This document shows positions 12,475-26,100 of a DNA stretch of 64,000 bases, piece after piece. Both the position numbers and the translations under genes were made by a program. Each line of letters starts with the position of its first letter. Within the stretch, counting starts at the first letter, position 1. Location: assembly GCA_039566865.1 (NCBI GenBank), contig CM076947.1, forward strand, positions 21,205,501 to 21,269,500, read 5' to 3'. This stretch comes from Aurelia coerulea (lineage: Eukaryota > Cnidaria > Scyphozoa > Semaeostomeae > Ulmaridae). The notes below the pieces were generated by a model. It saw only the letters and a list, made by a program, of their open reading frames with translations, searched no databases and was not told the origin of the DNA.

Positions 12475-13319
12475 TGCTTTCCTTGTACAGTCAATGTTAT
12501 ACGTTTCTTGACTTATACAATCAGCTCAAGTCTAAATACAAGCATACCTTACAGGCTTAAGCAATAATAACTAGATAAGAATAAAGGCACATTTTAGCGA
12601 CAGTGCAGTCGAATATTACGAGAGAACTACAGATCTAAATTTAAAACAACGCTACATGTGGGAGAACTTTGCGTGGATGAAGCTTGTGCAGTGACGTAAA
12701 CAAAAGCATTCCTAATTTCTTGGTGCTGGAATTTCTTGGTGCTCAACGCTGGAGCGTTTGGTTTGTGCAAGGCGTCATGAAGGGTGCATAGCCAAAGCAT
12801 CAATGCTCTGACGGTGTCTGGAGGTTTTCCTTCTTCCATTTTTGATAAGCCTATTCACCTTCGCGTATTTTATTTTGTTAAAGGCAGTGGTTGAAAATCC
12901 TGCTCCGTCAAAACCCGTACCTATAGCGAAGAGCGTCGCAAAATCTCTGTAATTCTAGGCTAAAGAGACCTGGAGGATAAAGGAGGACCTGGATACTGCT
13001 TCGATAAACTTAGCTTCTCGGCATTTTTCCTTAAAGTTACATTCGTAAGCTGGGTAGAAATAAAAAAACGTCGACGAAAGAAAAACTTTTGGCTTTTCAT
13101 TGGTGTCTTTTAATTTTGGTGCAAGTTTAGTATTCACAAATAAAACTGTCTTTAATTTCACACATTTCTTCTGTGCAAATACTTAAAAGTGCACGAAGTT
13201 AAAGTGCCATCTTTTCTATATAGATGTGTAGATATATCCTTTTACTTTCGATATATACCCACCCATATTTGCTCTTCAAAACAATTTCTAGAATGCACAA
13301 CAAGTGAGCTAGCTACCTG

Positions 13320-13560
13320 GATGCCAGAGAAACTTTTTCAGCTACGTTTGTTTCGAATTACTGGTTGAGGGAATTTCCTTTGTCGGAAACCGCTAATCGC
13401 CTTGAATTTATGTGTCAACATGACATTGTCTCCCAAAATCTGTCCTTGTTTCTAAGACCACGTTTCCAGTGTACCGGTATAGTTTTGATCTGTTGCAAGG
13501 TTGCTAGGTTCAAGGGCATTTCCACTGCTCGAGAAAATCATTCTATAGACAGAAGGAACC
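13320..13560 (+). repeat. Single diverged arm of the AATTACTGGTTGAG element
   Basis: This is a lone, mutated arm (GAATTACTGGTTGAGGGAAT). A base change relative to sister copies creates a kappaB-like GGGAATTTCC at 13,369-13,378. Confidence 0.5.
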
Positions 13561-13871
13561 AAAGTGTTACATATTATCATGGAACAGTATAAACTTGAAG
13601 CTGATTCGATTCACTTTTGTTACGGATCCAAAGTTGTACGGGTACAATGCAAACGGGGTCTAAGACTATCTTTACACTATGCCGGCACAGTTTTGATCCG
13701 TCACAACGTTGTTACGGTTTAAGAGTGTTTACACTGCTCCTGTTTGTATAGATGGAAGCTACGAAAGTGTTTCTAATGAGCAAGAACAGTTTAAACAAGA
13801 GAATGATCCGATACACTTTCGTTACTGATCCAATTTTGTGCCGGTACAGTGCAAACGAGAGTCTAAATCTC

Positions 13872-14102
13872 CTACATATCCTCGTCATCAAATGTTTCAG
13901 ATGAAATTTGCGAGGCACCCGCTTCGATAAGCACTTGCTTTACAGCATGCGCCTTGTTGATATCTGCGAGCATGTAAGGTGTCAATCCTTCGTATGAGGA
14001 GACTTCGAGTGATGGCTCGCAAACGGCAATGAAGTCCTTCACGAACTGGGCATCATTCGTCCGCACAGCATGGTGGAGACTTGTATACCCAGCAAGGGTA
14101 TC
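13872..14102 (-). CDS. Gene A terminal exon: last ankyrin repeats and acidic tail
   Basis: It begins after CAG in phase 0 with DTLAGYTSLHHAV, aligns with gene B exon 5 (DYKAGFTPLHHLV), and stops at TAG (13,874-13,872) after an acidic SSETFDDEDM. Gene B reads on at the equivalent position into a further exon, so the C-termini of the two paralogues differ. Confidence 0.9.
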   Translation of the reverse strand, partial: DTLAGYTSLHHAVRTNDAQFVKDFIAVCEPSLEVSSYEGLTPYMLADINKAHAVKQVLIEAGASQISSETFDDEDM

Positions 14103-17100
14103 CTGAAACAACAGATAGAGTCTTAAATTACTGCTATGCTCAGGGCATGATAAACCAAGGGGGCCTACCTTGTAGGAACCGTGTTTATTCCCAGTACTGT
14201 TTTTGTAACCCAGTACACAGAGTCAGTTCTGTCAAGGTCAAGATGACGTAAGAATAACTTTGTGGTTTCAAATTCCGGTGTTGATGTAATACGAGATTAT
14301 GCTGTTATACGAGATGACAGGACAGCGTCATTTTGATTGGTCAACACTAATAGACGTTAGAATTTGAAAGTCCTGGTAACTTATAAACGGATTGGGTCAT
14401 TCCATATAATTTGAACAAAGGCATGTCAAGTCATGTTCGAGAAACGCCCTCAAATTTTTTTCATGTAATTGTTACCTAAAGACAAGGTTGAATTTCAAAT
14501 TTAAGCTTCATAACTTGAACGGTTAATTTTCTATGGGTGATTGAAGTTTTTGATGACAGCTCAATCAACGATGAAGTGACACTTTCAATGATTTTTAATT
14601 TCAATTACAGGACTCTGTAACAAATTCTGTTGAGTGAAAATCATTTCAGATGCAGCATATCATCAGCAAAAAGAATTTATTTGGAAGTCGATGCTCACAA
14701 ACTTGTGCAGGTGCTTGTCAAAATCCTGCCTTGATAATGAAAAATTCTGAATTAAGTCACTTTCGAAGGAACTTACATGAATTTTCCTGTTAAAACGGCA
14801 AAAGCAAATTAACTACAAATGATACTCTTGTGCTACCATGCTGTTAGAAGTCAGAATAAAATAAACAAAAAATTCCACGAGCTTCCACTTAAAAGAAAAT
14901 TAGGTATCAAAATGGCACAAACTTGTATGTTTGTGCAATTTTAGCAGATTTGAAAAATATTTTACAAATTTTGGTATGAATAATTCCAAATTGCTTCGTC
15001 ACTTGTTAATGTATACTAGTTGAAGTTTGCCTAGACTGAATATTTTTGATTGAATCCATTTTCTAGCCAGTGAATTTGCCTTTTGAAAATAGCTCAGACA
15101 CCAAAATGGCCGATATGGGGCATGTTCAGTGGCTGCAAAATGTACCGGTCAGTAATGTCATAGTCTTGAGAATTTTACAACCAGTAGTCTGCTCTGTTAC
15201 CTTCTGCTGAGAAGAATTTCATGCTTCAAATGGAATTTTAAGGCAGTAATTAAAATATTTTTGACTGCCTGTTTGTCAAGAAATTGGTTATGTTGTGGAA
15301 ACTCTCTTCAGTTGGAGCAAGGTCAAAATCTCATGAAATCATCATCTCTGGGTCCCAACAGCTCACTATTATCAGCTTGTTAGTTCCTTCAACATCCAAT
15401 TCGGCTGGAAGACAGTACAACTTTACAACTGGAGAGATAAAAGATGCAGTGACTCGGTTCTAGACACTCGTGCATAAATGACTTTTGTTCAGCTTTTGAG
15501 TTCCTGAACGTTGTTGTTCAATCTACCATTTGAAGTTCTATCAAATCAAAGTTTCACTGAGTTTCGTTTTTGTGTCTCAAAATTTTGCCCACTAGAACGT
15601 TTCCTGATCTTCAATCAACTGACAAATTGCAATTAGTTGTACATTTTAAAATTCATGTTGAAGGCTAACATTTGACCTAGAAGAAACTGCCTCATATCCC
15701 CAATAGATCATTCTCTCCAAAGATCTTTTCTGTGACTCCTTTGTAGAATAACTGATAAGTTTATTCGGTCAATGAGTTATGTAGTTACATTACATGATTA
15801 ATGTCCCTCCCCCCTTAAATTCATGGGAACCCAATATTTGGGACATATCTCTGCATTTTAATCCTTGAAGGTAAGTGAAGCTTTGCATTCACCTTATTCA
15901 ATGATGATTTCATGAGATTTTGACCTTGCTCCAACTGAAGAGAGTTTACACAACATTACCAATTTCTCGACAAACAGGCAGTCAAATATATTTTAATTAC
16001 TGCCTTAAAATTCCATTTGAACCATGAAATTCTTGTCAGCAGAAGGTAACAGAGTAGACTACTGGTTGTAAAATTCTCAAGACTCTGACATTACTGACCG
16101 GTACATTTTGCAGCCACTGAACATGCCCCATATCGGCCATTTTGGTGTCTGAGCTACTTTCAAAAGGCAAATTCACTGACTAGCAAGTGGATTCAATCAA
16201 AACTATTCGGTCTAGGCAAACTTCAACTAGTATACATTAACAAGTGACGAAGCAATTTGGAATTATTCATACCAAAATTTGTAAAATATTTTTCAAATCT
16301 GCTAAAATTGCACAAACATACAAGCTTGTGCCATTTTGATACCTAATTTTCTTTTAAGTGGAAGCTCGTGGAATTTATTGTTTATTTTATTCTGACTTCT
16401 AACAGCATGGTAGCACAAGAATATCATTTGTAGTTAATTCGCTTTTGCCGTTTTAACAGGAAAATTCATGCAAGTTCCTTCCAAAGTGGCTTAATTCAGA
16501 ATTTTTCATTATCATGGCAGGATTTTGACAAGCACCTGTGCAAGGTTGTCAGCTTCGACTTGCAAATATTTTTTTTTGCTGATGATATGCTGCATCTGAA
16601 ATGATTTTCACTCAACAGAATTTGTTACAGAGTCCTGTAATTGAAATTAAAAATCATTGAAAGTGTCACTTCATCTTTGATCGAGCTGTCTTTAAAAACT
16701 TCAATCAGCCATAGAAAATTAACCGTTCAAGTTATTAAGCTGAAATTTGAAAGTCAACCTTGTCTTTAGGTAACAATTACATGAAAAAAATTTGAGGGCG
16801 ATTCTCGAACATGACTTGACATGCCTTTGTTCAAATTATATGGAATGACCCATTAACAGAACAGTAATTGCTCTGTGTACTATGTCACGAAAACAGTACT
16901 GGGAATAAACACAGTTCCTACAAGGTAGGTGCCCTTGGATAAACGATAGCCTAACGATAGCGCCTTTAAACTCCCTGTGTCCATAGCATTTGTTATCGAT
17001 TGGATGTGGATGAAATTGAGACACAATAAAAGAATGCAATATGATTTCTGAAAAGACATGAGGGAAAATCCAGTACTTTGTTGATCTCGTATTTGTTAAA

Positions 17101-20100
17101 TACACTATGAATAGAAACACAGGCGTCCAAAAATTTTGTCGACGTTTGATTAAATATTGAAAAATAACGATAACATAAACTGGTTCATGGGAAGGTAATC
17201 CTGTCCCTAAGATTTTGAAGTAATTTTAGACGCTGGAATCTTATGAATCCGTTGAAAATTCACTGAGTTGCGAGCTTTTAAAGATCAAAATATGCGCCAG
17301 GTGAAACCAGAGACCCCTATATGACTTGTAATGCAAAGAAGCTCCAAAATCAAGGTAAAATAATGCCATCCAACGTCAAACCTCTCGTTGATATCAGGGC
17401 AAACCAAATAGGACTTCAAAAGTAATTTAATCATTACAACGATCGCCAAAATTTGCTTTAGAATGCATGTATACAAAAAATTATCGACTGACGAGAGAAT
17501 GAATCATTTTCAAACTTTGCTCAACAGAATTCCTCGAAGCATCCATATGCTTAAAAATTAGGTTATCAATTCTTTTCAAATTCTTTTTGGTTTGCTCTGA
17601 AACAGAACGAGAAACAAAAGAAACGATAGCCCATGGTACTTTTACCACAAATGCCACTTAGAGGCCTCTGGTTTCAGCTTTTTCACAAACTTGAACCATA
17701 AAAGCTTGCAGCTCCGTGAATATTCAGCGGATTTGGAAGATTCTGGCGTCTACAATTTATCAAAAATCCCAGGAATCGGGCTATCTAACCATAGAGTCCA
17801 TTCACTATATCGTTATTTTAAGTTATCGCATCATTAACGACATCGTTATTTTACGTTATTAAAAGGTTGCATTGACCTTTTAATGCTATCCCTGCCATTT
17901 TAAACTAGGGGTGTTTTTACATTAGATTTCAATTTCCATTATATTGTACGCATGTAAATAGCCTTCTTTCTTTCGTAAATTTTCATATTACATTTAATTT
18001 TTAGTTGTATGGCAAAATATTACATAAATACAAACATACGTTTTTAATATTTATTCAAACGTCGAACACATTTTGGGACACCTTGAAGTACATGAGATAC
18101 AATCCACATTTGCTTTTAATTTTTATGAATAAATGGGAAACAGAGCATGATACGCGAAATAGGATATAGTTTGGACTTTCATGCACTGGCTATGCTACCC
18201 AGTCCTAAGCACCCCGTTTCATAAAACAACATTTTTGCGCCTTTTTGAGTTGGGTCTGTGTAAACGTGTTATGTCTGGGTCAAGTCAAATACTTTTCAAG
18301 ATCTTTGGCTATTTTAGGCGCTTTAATTTTGGGTTGGAGGTCATTAATTAGAGTCCACCTGAACAGGGGCAGATCTAGCATGAGAAATTTAAATATTTTT
18401 CTTCTCACAGCTCACTTATAATTTCAAGTTGTTTCGATCGCAGACATTTCCCGTGGCAGGTAATTTGCGACAGACTTTAGTTTAATCTCTATGTCCAAAT
18501 GGCTTTGGGGTAGTCATAGCATTTTACTCCTCAGGGTATCGTTCCAGTACTATGTATAGTTGTATAGTAATTTTATAAAGTAGTGTAGCTTGTAAATTGA
18601 CATTGTAATCTTTAAGCGGATAAAATAAATTTCAAGAGTTTAAAGAAATATAACTTTATATAAGTTGAAATATTAATTCACGACCACAGGTTTTACTGAA
18701 ATAAAAAGCTTAAGTTATACATATACACCTTAAAAGTACTGCTGACTAAGGATTTAAGGCTAATTTAAAGGGAATCTGAGCATATATAAGCCATTGATAA
18801 AAATAGCCGTGCAAAGACAATAGGCTGTGACATAACGCCGCTTTGTCAACAGGAAATAGTGATATCTGATTGGCTAGGATTTGACCGCAAGTGGCTTTAA
18901 GCCACTTATATATGCTTACATTCCCATTAAGACCTTTCCTCAAACAATTTACAGCAGTTCAAGTTAAGACGCTTTGGTCCCCTTTTGCATAGATCTAGCC
19001 TGCGTGCAGCCTCTGAGGCTACATACTAGATCTATCACACTTTGCAAACAAATTCTAAATACAAGTTATATTAAACAGAACTGAACAGATGTTTCTGTGC
19101 AACTTCTTCCAGAAGAAACAGCAAAACCCCCATTGCGCTGCACAAGAAAGAAAACCAGTCTCTTTCCCAAAATCATAAATAAACAGCCAACATTGATACG
19201 AGGCATGCTCGATACCTTTATTAAGAAGCAACAGCGAAATCCCCACGGCATAAGGAAAATCAGCCTCTTTCCCAAAATTATAGATAAATAGCAAACATTG
19301 ATACGAGGCATGCTCCTGTTAACGGTACACAATGGATGCAGAATTTCAAAGCCAAATAAAAGGGAAATCCCCTGAAGCTAGAGACTCTCCTTGCGTTCCT
19401 TTGGCAATCAAAACAATCATGATTGTATTGTTTAAGATTTTCACATTGTTTCATTTGAAACAAATTAGATCCAGCTGGCTGAATTTGAAAGAAATCTTGA
19501 TTGTTTTGATTGCCAAAGGAACGCAAGGTCTAAATCACCCGGTCGATTGTACCGAAGCCATCGTAAGGTAAAACGTTTCGGGCAAGTGAAATATAGTCAC
19601 TGATATAGGCGTGATATATGCTAGAGTGTAGGCATGGTGACCATGGTGAAAGACCATCGACTGTGTAATTGCAGTCGAACGAACGTAGGCGTTTTATGCA
19701 GTTGGTTGAATACAATTACAGAATGAAGGGTCTGATTGAACATGTCTGCTATTGAATAGGATATTCACAAATATCAATTGCTTTAAATACCCAGAGAACG
19801 GAAGCCTTTCAAACGGGGACATTTTTTTACCAACCGGGAAGAGTTTCACATGATTTCTGTCACATGTTTCCTTTTCTTTGTAAATTCTGTTTCACATCAG
19901 ATGACAGGCATTTGACTCACCTTAAATAACTAGAACGAGTTGCGCTCGCATTGATCGCAACCCTGACCTGACATCTGATGTGGGATGGAATCTAGTATAG
20001 TATCCAGTAGTTTTTAAATCATTCGTAGAGTAGCTGTATTTAGTTTAACGTTGCGTGTCTTTTCATATTGGCCATGGGGTAGTCATAGTCTTTCGCTCCC

Positions 20101-23100
20101 CATGGTATCGTCCCTGTAGTGTAGTATAGTAATCAGGAACGTATAGTAGAATGTAAGATTTATTGTAATATTACAGGAGGGCGTGGCCCAGGGATAAAAG
20201 GGCGTGGTCTGAAAATTTTCCGGCGCGTTCGGTGCCGGGGGACCCCTTCCTACCCTAGCCCTGGGACCCGGCGCATCTCTCGACGGCCCTGGTCACATGT
20301 CACCAATTGATTAATCTTGACTATCAATATTACTCAACAATGACAAAATCGCATTTTGTCAGTTATTAAACACAAACCTGAGCATCAACATTAGCTCCAA
20401 TCATTTTAAGCAGTCTGCATGAATCCAAGTTCTTCTCGACCACAGCAATATGGAATGGGGTTAACCCTAAAAGAGCACAAATGGGGTAAGAAATGACGAA
20501 GGTAAGCTATAGGCATTGCTTTTTGTAGGAAACATCTTTTTCAGTTCAAAGAAGGCGTGAAAAGGATACCGGTACAGGCATTGCTTTTTGTGGTAAACAT
20601 ATTTTTCAGTTCAAAGAAAGATTGAAAAGGATAGTGCTAGTGGAAAGTTTCTTAATCAACGTATAATTTCCGTCTAAGATTTGTAAACATGCAATTTTAA
20701 TTTTCTGTTGTCCTTTTGAGAACTAATGATGCCTCGTGTTTTTAACTTTGATTCTACTGCATGAAGCACAGCATTGCTTCAGAGCTTAACATTAATCATG
20801 GTCTACTCTAGTTTGTTTTAAATAAGGAAATAAATAGCTGCATTTACTGGGACATGGTGATCAACTGGATTCTCACTAGTCTACCGGGTGAGCCAGAAAA
20901 AAGTTCCCATTTTCGATTATTAGTAGCACCACAAGTACTTCATGGATTTGAATGATTCAAATTCTAGTTAAAAGACAAAGATCAAAGTATTTTTGTGATT
21001 ATTCTCGTCTTCTTAGGAGCACTGCAAACATAGGTAAATTCAACAATACGAAAAATTCATGGTTGCAAAATTACTGAAAAAGGGCCTAAAACACTTGATC
21101 AAATCGTTAGGACTCTCCGCGCACAGAACAATACTCACGGGCGCTTCACTTCACTAAAGAGTTACAAAATATTTTTGTAAACTTCAATTTATCAATTTAT
21201 CCAGTGCTCATACGAAGGCAAGAAAAATCACAAAAATACTTCGATCTTTTGGCTGTCAAGCAAATATTGATTCAGTCCAATCCATACAGTACTCTTGATG
21301 CAATGAATTTTTAGGGGAACTTTTTTCTGGTTCACCCGGTGTGTTTTGAATTTTTCCACGGGAATGCTGAAATCACATTTACTTGAAAATTATCATATCT
21401 AAGTTTTGTCTTTTACTTTCAGGTGAAAGCATGAGTCGTTGCCAATACTCTGATTTCAAATGTTTTCAATTCCCATAAAATCAGTGAACATTCTGTAACA
21501 ATGCAATCAGAAAGAGAACATCTTGGAAAGAGCTTAAACTTTCTCAAAAAGGATAGATTTACAACAACAACATTATATACCAAGAATTTAAAACCTTTTC
21601 CCAAAATGGTAAAACTTAATAACGTAAAGATGCGGCACAATATTGTCCTTCCCCCTTGCTCATGGAACATTAATATATGGCGTTCGAAAATACGGCTCTA
21701 CGGACCGGCAAAGGAGCAATTTGATTGGTTCTTGATCGGTCCGCAAAAGCCGTATTTTCGAAGCCGTATTGGACCGGGCGTTGCCTTAAAAAGCAACAAC
21801 AAGTGAGGAGCTTTTTGTGTATGCTTAGGCCGCGAGAATTTTCAGCCAAAGTTTAGCTTATTCCTCAAAGAATTCTTTGCTGTAAACTTTGAAGACAAAC
21901 TTGCAATCGTACACGAGGAAAATGCCAATGTAGTTAACGTCGAGAAGACCAACTACAGTGATGCACAGGATCAAAGACACAATAGAAAAGTACAATACTA
22001 TAAACAATGTTCTCAAAAGGTTCTGCCATAGAATAAAGCCTTTACTAAACGATTACGAGGTCCATGCTGGAAAATATTTAAGGAACTAAGGTCCAAATAT
22101 TTTCCAGCATGGACCTCGTAATCGTTTAATAACCACATAGTATTGAGCAAAAAATACTAACCAGACTCATTATTTGACTCCAATAGCTTTGCCAATGAAA
22201 CATAAGTTTCTCGGGTCATAAGTTGACTTCCAGTAAAAATTGCTTCAATTACATCATGATAGCCTCTTTTGGTAGCAATATGCACGATATTATTTCTCTC
22301 TTTGACTTCTTCACAGTCAACTGCAACATTTCTTTCTATCAGCACTCTCAAGGAAGAGATCAATCTTCCTGTAGCAGCCAACAATAAGGGTGTCTAAACG
22401 TAAAGTGAGCAATGTTAGTCATCATAGGTTCCAAATCTTTATCTCGGTGTAAAAAGGTGGGTGTAAAATTCTATGACCTATCTCTTCTGATTGAATGACT
22501 TGAAAGAAACTTTAGATAATTATGTATAATGCTACCGTTGGACTTTTCAGAAATTTTGAATATTTTTCGAAATTACAGCGTATCTTACATTTCAACTCAT
22601 TTGAGGATGTGACGTCATCAAATTTCTAAATCATAAACCAGATGAGTGACAGACTTCTGCTTGATACCACATTGTAGGCACTCATAAACTATGGTTTTCT
22701 TCGAAATTACTTCATGTTGCGTCGAACAGTTTAGAAATTACGATGGTTTTAAGTTGTTTTGAAAATTTTTCTTGAATTCTTGAAAAAGAAGAAAAACACT
22801 CTAATTTTGAAAATATTGAAGATTTCAGAAAAGTCCAACGGTAGAATTATAGAGAAATAGCTAAAGTTTCTCCGAAGTCATTCAGTTCAAAGAAACAGGT
22901 CATTAAATTTTACACCAGCTTTTTTAAAGATTTGAAACCTATGCTATGCACAGATCATATTCCAAAAATGGCTCATTTAATTTACATTTACACAATCTCG
23001 TCCCCAGAGTGAGTTCGTTGCTCTACCTCTACTCTGGGATACAAGGGGCCGTTCGACAATTTGATTGGCTATTCGAAAACGACAGCAAAGTCAGATCATA

Positions 23101-26100
23101 ACTGGCTCCCATTCAAAAATGACCTCTATTGAATGGCTAATTTCACAAAATCAATGGGGTGTATGGGGCAAGTGAGGAGTTTACGAGGGGTAATGGACCA
23201 CGGCGCATCCAAATTTTTGGGTTTCAGGAAATTTTGGGGTCATTATGACGTCATAACAGGGGGTTGAATAAAAAATGTTGCGATTTTCCGACCCGAGGTT
23301 ACGTTTGGAGTCGATGCTCCATGGTTACAAGCCCGATTTCAGAACGGAAAAAAGTTTTCAAGAGACCACTCGTCTGCGAGTCGAAAAACGTTCATTCGGC
23401 TTCGTGACCAGCGTATGACGTCAGAACACCCTGGGAACGAGGTTGACATTTACATGGGATCCCGCAGCCGAGCCACGATTTTTTCTTTACTCAATGACAA
23501 CAATGAAAAGAAACAAATAACAAGATTTATAAACTACGTGCCATCCATAGCGAGAAAGGACATATTGTCAGCGAGTTCCCACTATGAATGAAAATCAAAA
23601 TTTCAAATATATAAAATCAATTTGACTAATACACAGGTACACATAGGGACTTGCATACAAACAGATACACACAGATACCTTCACACATAGAACATATAAA
23701 CAGATACAGTCACTAACATGTCAATCACGAATTCTTTGTTTCCAGAGGATGCTAAGTTTCGTTATCTACAAGTTCAAAACGCTTTGTTGATTGAATGTAC
23801 TTTATTGTAGCTTCAAGAATCATTCTGCTGATAATGTACGGAAATTCAGCACTTCCATTAGCAGTGAACGAAAGAAATTATCATCAAGGTTGGAAATATC
23901 TAGGTTCAGAAATTCTGAGAGTTCTCCATGGAGATTCACACCAAAGTTGTTAAACAAAGGGCAGAAACAAAGTTGTTAAGCAAAGTTGTTAAACAAAGGC
24001 CACCATTTGAATCCACTGTCTGTTTTCAGACAGGATCTGAAACACTCAATGCCTGGGCGCCTGTTTATCTCTGTTGTCATATGAGATATGGCAACCAAAT
24101 TTGGCACAAAGGTAGTTCATTATATAGACAATGAAAAGTTGAAATCATAATTCAATTAGCGTCATTGTTGATGTTGCTAGAGCATGATGATCCTTATGAT
24201 GTCATATGATGTCATATAAATCAAAGCTTTTAAAAGGTCATGAAACGTGACTTTTCATAAAGAAATAAACATATACCGGGTGTCCCAAAATGATGTATTA
24301 CTGTTTGATTGCTTACATGTCCAATAACCAATGAACCAATTTTCAAAACCTTTGTTTCATTGATTGCCTAAAGGCTAAATTGTATTTTAAGATGTTGGTT
24401 GTGTTTTACCACGGCATTTTCATGTCAAAAAGAATATCGATAAACCTGCTCAAATTCAACCCTTAGATGGCATTGAGAAAGAATTGGCCTATTTTTCCAG
24501 TCAACATTTTAGATGGGATACAAAAGGCTGAACTCCTATTTGTATCCTCTGAACTCAGTACCAACTGAATTCGTTTCTCTGAACGACATTTATTCTCTGA
24601 ACAACACATTTAAGTTCAGCCTTTTGCATCACATCCAAAATATTGACTGGGAAAGTAGGCCGTTTCTTTTTCATGCCATATAAGGCTTGAATTTGAGCAG
24701 GTTTATCAGTCTCCTTTTCAACATGAAGACATCAACCTAAACCACAACCAACATCCTCAAATACAATTTAGCCTTTCGGCAATCGGGTAAAATAAAGTTT
24801 TTGAAAATCAGTTCATCGGTTGAGATCCATATTTAGGGCTTTTTGAGGTTCAAAACCTATCTTGTGGGCTGCACATTCCTGTGACTCTATGCATGGAAGT
24901 TACCCCCTCCCTAGGCAACAAACAGATGTAATTGTTACGCTTTTTACTGTATCCGCCTTTGTTGAAAGCATCATGAAATGAATGCATCAAAACTTACCAT
25001 GCCATCATTATTTCTCAATTCAAGATCTTCACTGCTCATGACTTCAATAATCTTGCATGCATCATCTTCCTGTCTATTTTTCAAAGCAATGTGGAGCAAC
25101 CTGAGAAGGGAACATTAATATGACAATCTGAGTTCAAAACTATAGTATATTAAAATTATGTACAAATGTGAAATCATTTATCTTGAAAATAAGGCCACAT
25201 ACAGTACAGTACCACACATTTTATCACCAAAGTGCATATCGTAGTAATACTCTGTTTTTTGGGGCTGTGCTTTAATCTTTAGCAACCAACAACTTTCCAT
25301 TCCTTTTTTATCAAGGTAGATCTCAAAATTCTTTCAAATGTCCCATTTTTCTAATTTTGTTTTCATTATTTCTCTGGCTGCCATTACCGCTACTTCTCTT
25401 AATAGTAACAATAATAATCTACGTAAAGTGCCAGGCATCAGGTAGTGTTGACAAATACTATTTTTAAATTTTTTGTCAAAGATTTCCAATAAGTTCTATT
25501 GTATCTTGAGCTAATAATTTGGCATTCTCCCATGTTCAGTTTTTCCAATTGTTCTTCTGCACATTTCAACCTATTGGTTTTGTGTCAACCTCTGGGCATT
25601 CTAACAGTTTGTTCCGCTTCTTCCAGTGCTATCCTTACAGGTGTGTGTGTTGGGTGGTATTTGTATGGTGATTGATCCATTTAATTCTTGCTGTTTCAAT
25701 TGTTTTGGTCTATTCTGTGCAGTTTATACTGGCTTTTTTGCCACCTCATATTGAGAAGCTTTCTGAGCAGTCTTCGTTGATATGCATTCATTCATCTTTC
25801 ATTGTTTCATTTATTCTCCAGAGATGTGAGTTGTAAAGCATTATCGGGGTTATCATAGAATCAAATATTCAGATTTTAGTGGAAATTGACACACTACTGT
25901 TTTTCCATACTGGATCACCAGACTGGAAAGTTTGTGTAGTGCACGCAATATCTTGCGCGCGCAGGAACGTATGCGGTTTTCAATCTGGGCAGCACAGTTG
26001 GCAATTTAAACAAAAGCTCTATTGTTTTAATCTATTGTACTGAACTGCGAAATTTCTGTGAAAACTTATTTAGGCCTATGAAAAGGTTTGGCTAACATTT

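Larger units (their letters stand above)
8432..13871. other. Intergenic region between IkappaB genes B and A
   Basis: Apart from the kappaB site, the LINE remnant, two MITEs and the diverged element arm listed separately, I see no supported gene. A poly-C run at 8,761 and CT-rich sequence at 8,880-8,950 are low complexity. Short open frames at 9,250-9,480 and 12,627-12,839 have no recognisable domain. Confidence 0.6.
16939..20377. other. Rest of gene A intron 4
   Basis: Between the nested palindrome and exon 4 lie short MITEs, SINE pieces and AT-rich sequence. 17,140-18,480 shows nothing I can name, apart from a short block (CTATCCCTGCCATTTT) shared with 26,224. Confidence 0.5.

Noticed and set aside
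12627..12839. 70-codon minus-strand open frame MEEGKPPDTVRALMLW
   Set aside because: Looks protein-like at first, but there is no known domain, no neighbouring exon and no conservation evidence.
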